Assembly: GCA_024682455.1 (NCBI GenBank)
Contig: JAIKZF010000038.1
Span: 1 to 37,183, forward strand
Direction of reading: 5' to 3'
From: Ruminiclostridium sp.
GTDB lineage: Bacteria > Bacillota > Clostridia > Oscillospirales > Ruminococcaceae
Length of the DNA stretch: 37,183 nt
In this document: positions 33,770 to 37,183 of the stretch, one piece after another
Layout of the letters: every line of letters starts with the position of its first letter
Numbering within the stretch: the stretch's first letter is position 1
The notes under the pieces: generated by a model
What the model saw: only the letters and a program-made list of their open reading frames with translations
What the model was told of the DNA's origin: nothing
The model's database searches: none
Position numbers and translations under genes: made by a program

Positions 33770-35995
33770 ATGAGTATTTTTGAGAGATACGCGCCCTTCG
33801 TGCAGGATTTCATATACAGAAATAACTGGGAGTCCCTGCGCGCAATACAGACCGCCGCCGGCGACGGTATTTTCAATACCGACGACAATGTGCTCCTGTC
33901 CGCGTCGACCGCCTCGGGCAAGACAGAAGCAGCGTTCTTCCCTATTCTCACCCTGTTCTCCGAGGATATGCCGAAGTCCGTCGGCGCAATATATATAGGA
34001 CCGCTTAAGGCTCTGATAAACGACCAGTTCGCAAGACTGAACGACCTGTGCGCGGAAGCGGATATCCCCGTGTGGCACTGGCACGGCGATGTCTCGCAGT
34101 CCCACAAGGCGAAAATGATGAGGAATCCCTCGGGTATACTCCAGATAACGCCCGAGTCTCTCGAAGCCATGCTTATCCGCAAGCACTCTGCTATCCCTAA
34201 GCTTTTCGGAGATCTGCGCTTCATCGTTATCGACGAGATCCATTCCCTTATGCGCGGTGACCGCGGAGGACAGACTATCTGCCTGATCGAGCGGCTGTCA
34301 AAGCTCGCGGGGGTCAATCCGCGCCGCATAGGTCTGTCCGCGACGATAGGCAACCTTGAGGCAGCGGGCGAGTTCCTGTCCTACGGCTCCGCCAGAAAGA
34401 CATTCATTCCCCGCATAAAGGAAAAAGGAAGCAAATGGCGGCTCTCAATGGAGCATTTCTACGTTGCGGACGTTCAGGCTTCCGAGGGCAAGAAGACCCC
34501 GGACGCCATGCCGCTGCCCGAGGAGCCCACCGACAAGGCTCCGGAGCACGCAGACCCGGGAATGGGTTATATATTTGAACACACCAAGGGGAAAAAATGC
34601 CTTGTCTTCGTAAACTCACGCGAGGAATGCGAGGCTGTCACCACTACCCTGCGCTCATACTGCGAGGCTAACCACGAGCGTGACAGGTTCCTCATACACC
34701 ACGGCAATCTCTCAGTTTCCTACCGCGAGACTGCCGAGACCGCGATGAAGGACGAGGACGTGTACATGACCACCGTTACCACCGCGACTCTGGAGCTGGG
34801 CATAGATATAGGGAGGCTGGAAAGGGCGTTCCAGATAGACGCGCCGTTCACGGTTTCGTCATTTCTGCAGCGCTTGGGACGTACCGGCCGGCGGGAGCTC
34901 CCGCCGGAGATGTGGTTCGTTATCCGCGAGGATATGCCCGAGCCGCGCACTATGATGCCCGAGGCCATACCGTGGAAACTGCTCCAGGGGATAGCTCTGA
35001 TACAATGCTACCTGGAGGAGCGCTGGGTCGAGCCTCCGAAGCTCGACAGGCTGCCGTACAGTCTGCTATACCACCAGACAATGAGCACTCTTGCCTCCTG
35101 CGGGGAGCTGACTGCGGCGGAGCTGGCGCAGCGTGTGCTTACGCTAAAATACTTCCACAGGATATCGCAGGACGACTATAAGATCATGCTTCGCTATCTT
35201 ATCGACAACGACCACATTCAGCGCACCGACGAGGGCGGGCTCATAGTTGGGCTGTCGGGAGAAAGAGTGACCAACTCGTACAAATTCTACGCGGTATTCC
35301 GCGAAAATGAGGAATTTACCGTGCGCTGCGAGTCTCAGGAGCTCGGCACTCTGGTCATGCCTCCGCCTGTCGGCGAGAAGATCGCGTTAGCAGGTCACGT
35401 ATGGCTGGTCACCGAACTCGACCGCAAAGCTCATATGGTCTACTGCCAACCCGTAAAAGGAAAAGTCCCCGCTTATTTCGGGGACTGTCCGGGAGATATC
35501 AACACAAAGATACTGCTGCGTATGCGCGAGGTACTGCAGGAAGACAAGAGCTATCCGTACCTTATGAAGAACGCCGTTCAGCGATTGGCTCAGGCACGAA
35601 TGGCGGCGCGCAATTCATACGTGAGTGATCTGCCGCTGATTGATCTGGGCGGAGATATGTGGGCGCTGTTCCCATGGCTCGGGACGTACGCGTTCCTTGC
35701 GCTGGAGAGGTTCATCAAGATACGATGCGCGGACAGGCTCGGGCTGAAAAGCCTCGATCCGTCGCGTCCGTACTTCATGCAGATAACGATGAAGGCCGGA
35801 GCCAAAGAGTTCTACGACGTGCTCGCGGACGAGGCGAAAAAGCCTCTCGACCCGCTGGAGCTCGTCTATCCCGACGAGGTGCCGGAATTTGAGAAATATG
35901 ACGAATTCGTACCGCCGGAGCTGGTCAGGAAGGGCTTTGCCTGCGGAGTACTGGGCATCGACGAGATGCTGGAGCGCGTGAAGAGCTGGAACTGA
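33770..35995 (+). CDS. DEAD/DEAH-box superfamily II helicase (BrxHII/Lhr-like)
   Basis: ESLRAIQTAAGDGIF, LLSASTASGKTEAAF (motif I), IVIDEIHSLMRGDRG (motif II), IGLSATIGN (motif III), CLVFVNSREECEAV, TTATLELGIDIG, FLQRLGRTGRR (motif VI). Confidence 0.93.
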   Translation: MSIFERYAPFVQDFIYRNNWESLRAIQTAAGDGIFNTDDNVLLSASTASGKTEAAFFPILTLFSEDMPKSVGAIYIGPLKALINDQFARLNDLCAEADIPVWHWHGDVSQSHKAKMMRNPSGILQITPESLEAMLIRKHSAIPKLFGDLRFIVIDEIHSLMRGDRGGQTICLIERLSKLAGVNPRRIGLSATIGNLEAAGEFLSYGSARKTFIPRIKEKGSKWRLSMEHFYVADVQASEGKKTPDAMPLPEEPTDKAPEHADPGMGYIFEHTKGKKCLVFVNSREECEAVTTTLRSYCEANHERDRFLIHHGNLSVSYRETAETAMKDEDVYMTTVTTATLELGIDIGRLERAFQIDAPFTVSSFLQRLGRTGRRELPPEMWFVIREDMPEPRTMMPEAIPWKLLQGIALIQCYLEERWVEPPKLDRLPYSLLYHQTMSTLASCGELTAAELAQRVLTLKYFHRISQDDYKIMLRYLIDNDHIQRTDEGGLIVGLSGERVTNSYKFYAVFRENEEFTVRCESQELGTLVMPPPVGEKIALAGHVWLVTELDRKAHMVYCQPVKGKVPAYFGDCPGDINTKILLRMREVLQEDKSYPYLMKNAVQRLAQARMAARNSYVSDLPLIDLGGDMWALFPWLGTYAFLALERFIKIRCADRLGLKSLDPSRPYFMQITMKAGAKEFYDVLADEAKKPLDPLELVYPDEVPEFEKYDEFVPPELVRKGFACGVLGIDEMLERVKSWN

Positions 35996-36004
35996 TCTTC
36001 CGGT

Positions 36005-36388
36005 TCACACCTCGTATATCGTTACGATAACGCCGGTATCTGTGGGCTGCACGGAGGAACGGAGCTCGGCCTCCTCCAGAAAAACCAGCTCCGGGGAATC
36101 TGTCACTATGCTCGGGACACAGCTTTCAAGGGAGCTGCCGTTGTTCTCTATGCAGACACGGCAGCTTCTTCCCGTCATATCCGTTCCCTCGAGCATATAC
36201 CTCGCCGACAGCGAAAAGCTGCCGTCCTGCCCTATATGCTGTGTGTCAGTACCGTCAAACAATGTCCTGCCGCGGAAGAACACGCCCTCAGCCGTCGCAG
36301 CGAACGGTATCATCACGACCCGGCAGGTCTTGCCTGCCGTTTCATACTTGCCGTGGATCGTCACATTTATCTTCATTATCGTACGCAT
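36005..36388 (-). CDS. DUF3237-like small protein
   Basis: 127 aa: GVFFRGRTLFDGTDTQHIGQDGSFSLSARYMLEGTDMTGRSCRVCIENNG resembles the GGVDTQ...L.ARY.LE core of DUF3237. Confidence 0.55.
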   Translation of the reverse strand: MRTIMKINVTIHGKYETAGKTCRVVMIPFAATAEGVFFRGRTLFDGTDTQHIGQDGSFSLSARYMLEGTDMTGRSCRVCIENNGSSLESCVPSIVTDSPELVFLEEAELRSSVQPTDTGVIVTIYEV

Positions 36389-36533
36389 ATCGGTCTCCTT
36401 CTGTCGTCAGCTCTTTTCTCAAGTATATCACCCGGAAAGCGGGATTGTCAACTGTTTATTCGGAGCTCCGCGCGGTGTTATAAGCAGAAAATATGAAAAT
36501 TTTCAGTTTTTTTAAAATTTTTCAAAAAAAAGC

Positions 36534-36562
36534 TTGACAAAATGCTCGGATTATGGTATACT
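36534..36562 (+). promoter_or_regulatory. Sigma-A promoter of tRNA-Leu
   Basis: TTGACA - 17 bp - TATACT. Confidence 0.85.
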
Positions 36563-36590
36563 GATACAGTCATCAGCGAGATGACCACCT

Positions 36591-36676
36591 GCGGAGGTGG
36601 TGGAATGGCAGACACGCTACTTTGAGGGGGTAGTGGGCGTTAGCTCGTGTGAGTTCAAGTCTCATTCTCCGCACCA
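36591..36676 (+). tRNA. tRNA-Leu (anticodon GAG)
   Basis: Acceptor GCGGAGG/TCTCCGC; anticodon stem CTACT-TTGAGGG-GGTAG; long variable arm GGGC-GTTA-GCTC; T arm GTGAGTTCAAGTCTCAT; encoded CCA. Confidence 0.95.
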
Positions 36677-36694
36677 GTGAATAACTGATAACAG

Positions 36695-36727
36695 AGCCGT
36701 TTGTGGGCAATACCACAGACGGCTTTG
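36695..36727 (+). terminator. Terminator after tRNA-Leu
   Basis: AGCCGTTTGTGG-GCAATA-CCACAGACGGCT followed by TTG. Confidence 0.65.
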
Positions 36728-37126
36728 TTATATTATCTAACTGTGATTTTACGTCAGTTCGCACAAAGTTCGCACACTTTGGTGCTTTACTGCGAGAAAA
36801 CTGCACTTTTTCTCACGTTTTTTTAGCAGTAAGAAGGGTTTATATAAATATCCCTCTGATGAGTGTCAAAAATCAATTCTTCTAAAAACGGAAAGAAATG
36901 ATCTGAGATAATTTCTATAACTTATATGTAGCATCAAAGCCGCGGAACAAATTACCGTTCCACGGATTGCTGACATTTATCTGTCAAAAAAGTTATATAT
37001 TAATGAAGTTCGTTTAATGGCGTGGAAATTTGAGCCTATGTCGAGTGTTGTAACCGACTCTCAACGTTTTGTATTCAAGCGTCAGAAATACTCCGACAAA
37101 ATGTAGTCAATGTCGGCAGAATATTT

Positions 37127-37158
37127 AACGCTCTGTATATCGCGATATACAGAGCGTT
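37127..37158. repeat. 32-bp perfect palindrome
   Basis: AACGCTCTGTATATCG|CGATATACAGAGCGTT. Confidence 0.85.
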
Positions 37159-37183
37159 GATTCATTCGTTAAGTATCGTTACC

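Noticed and set aside
36573-36806. 77-aa minus-strand ORF (MQFSRSKAPKCANF...MRLELTRANAHYPLKVACLPFHHLRRW)
   Set aside because: It reads antisense through tRNA-Leu; MRLELTR...CLPFHH is the well-known spurious translation of a tRNA-Leu complement.

Overview
This is a Firmicutes/Clostridia-type chromosomal window, probably a Ruminococcus-like Oscillospiraceae. The lineage is inferred from gene content and style and was not searched. From left to right it contains: (a) a structured 117-nt element at the left edge; (b) a divergent metal-homeostasis locus (HMA P-type ATPase and DUF6110-like protein versus a ZIP transporter) with three matching TTAG-N6-CTAA operator-like palindromes; (c) a Tim44-like/zinc-ribbon exported protein, Tex, and a CbbX/SpoVK-like AAA+ protein with an altered Walker A; (d) a DUF2975/XRE/DUF4173 operon; (e) an exported 5'-nucleotidase fused to a zeta-toxin-like kinase domain; (f) a YlqG/YlqH-like FliK-FlhB pair next to a cheA-cheW-cheR-cheB operon; (g) a small alarmone synthetase preceded by a four-helix cloverleaf; (h) a macro-domain/HTH-like fusion, then an abutting ClpP and soluble VirD4/TraG-like ATPase pair; (i) an EAL phosphodiesterase with a leader that can form two mutually exclusive helices; (j) a TerB-N/BrxD-like ATPase/Lhr-like helicase operon resembling a defence or DNA-processing module; (k) a DUF3237-like gene and tRNA-Leu(GAG). 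The strongest candidates for undescribed biology are the TerB-N/BrxD/helicase operon, the cloverleaf upstream of the alarmone synthetase, the nucleotidase-zeta fusion, the ClpP-VirD4 pair and the EAL leader switch. All family calls come from motif recognition by eye; no database search was run.
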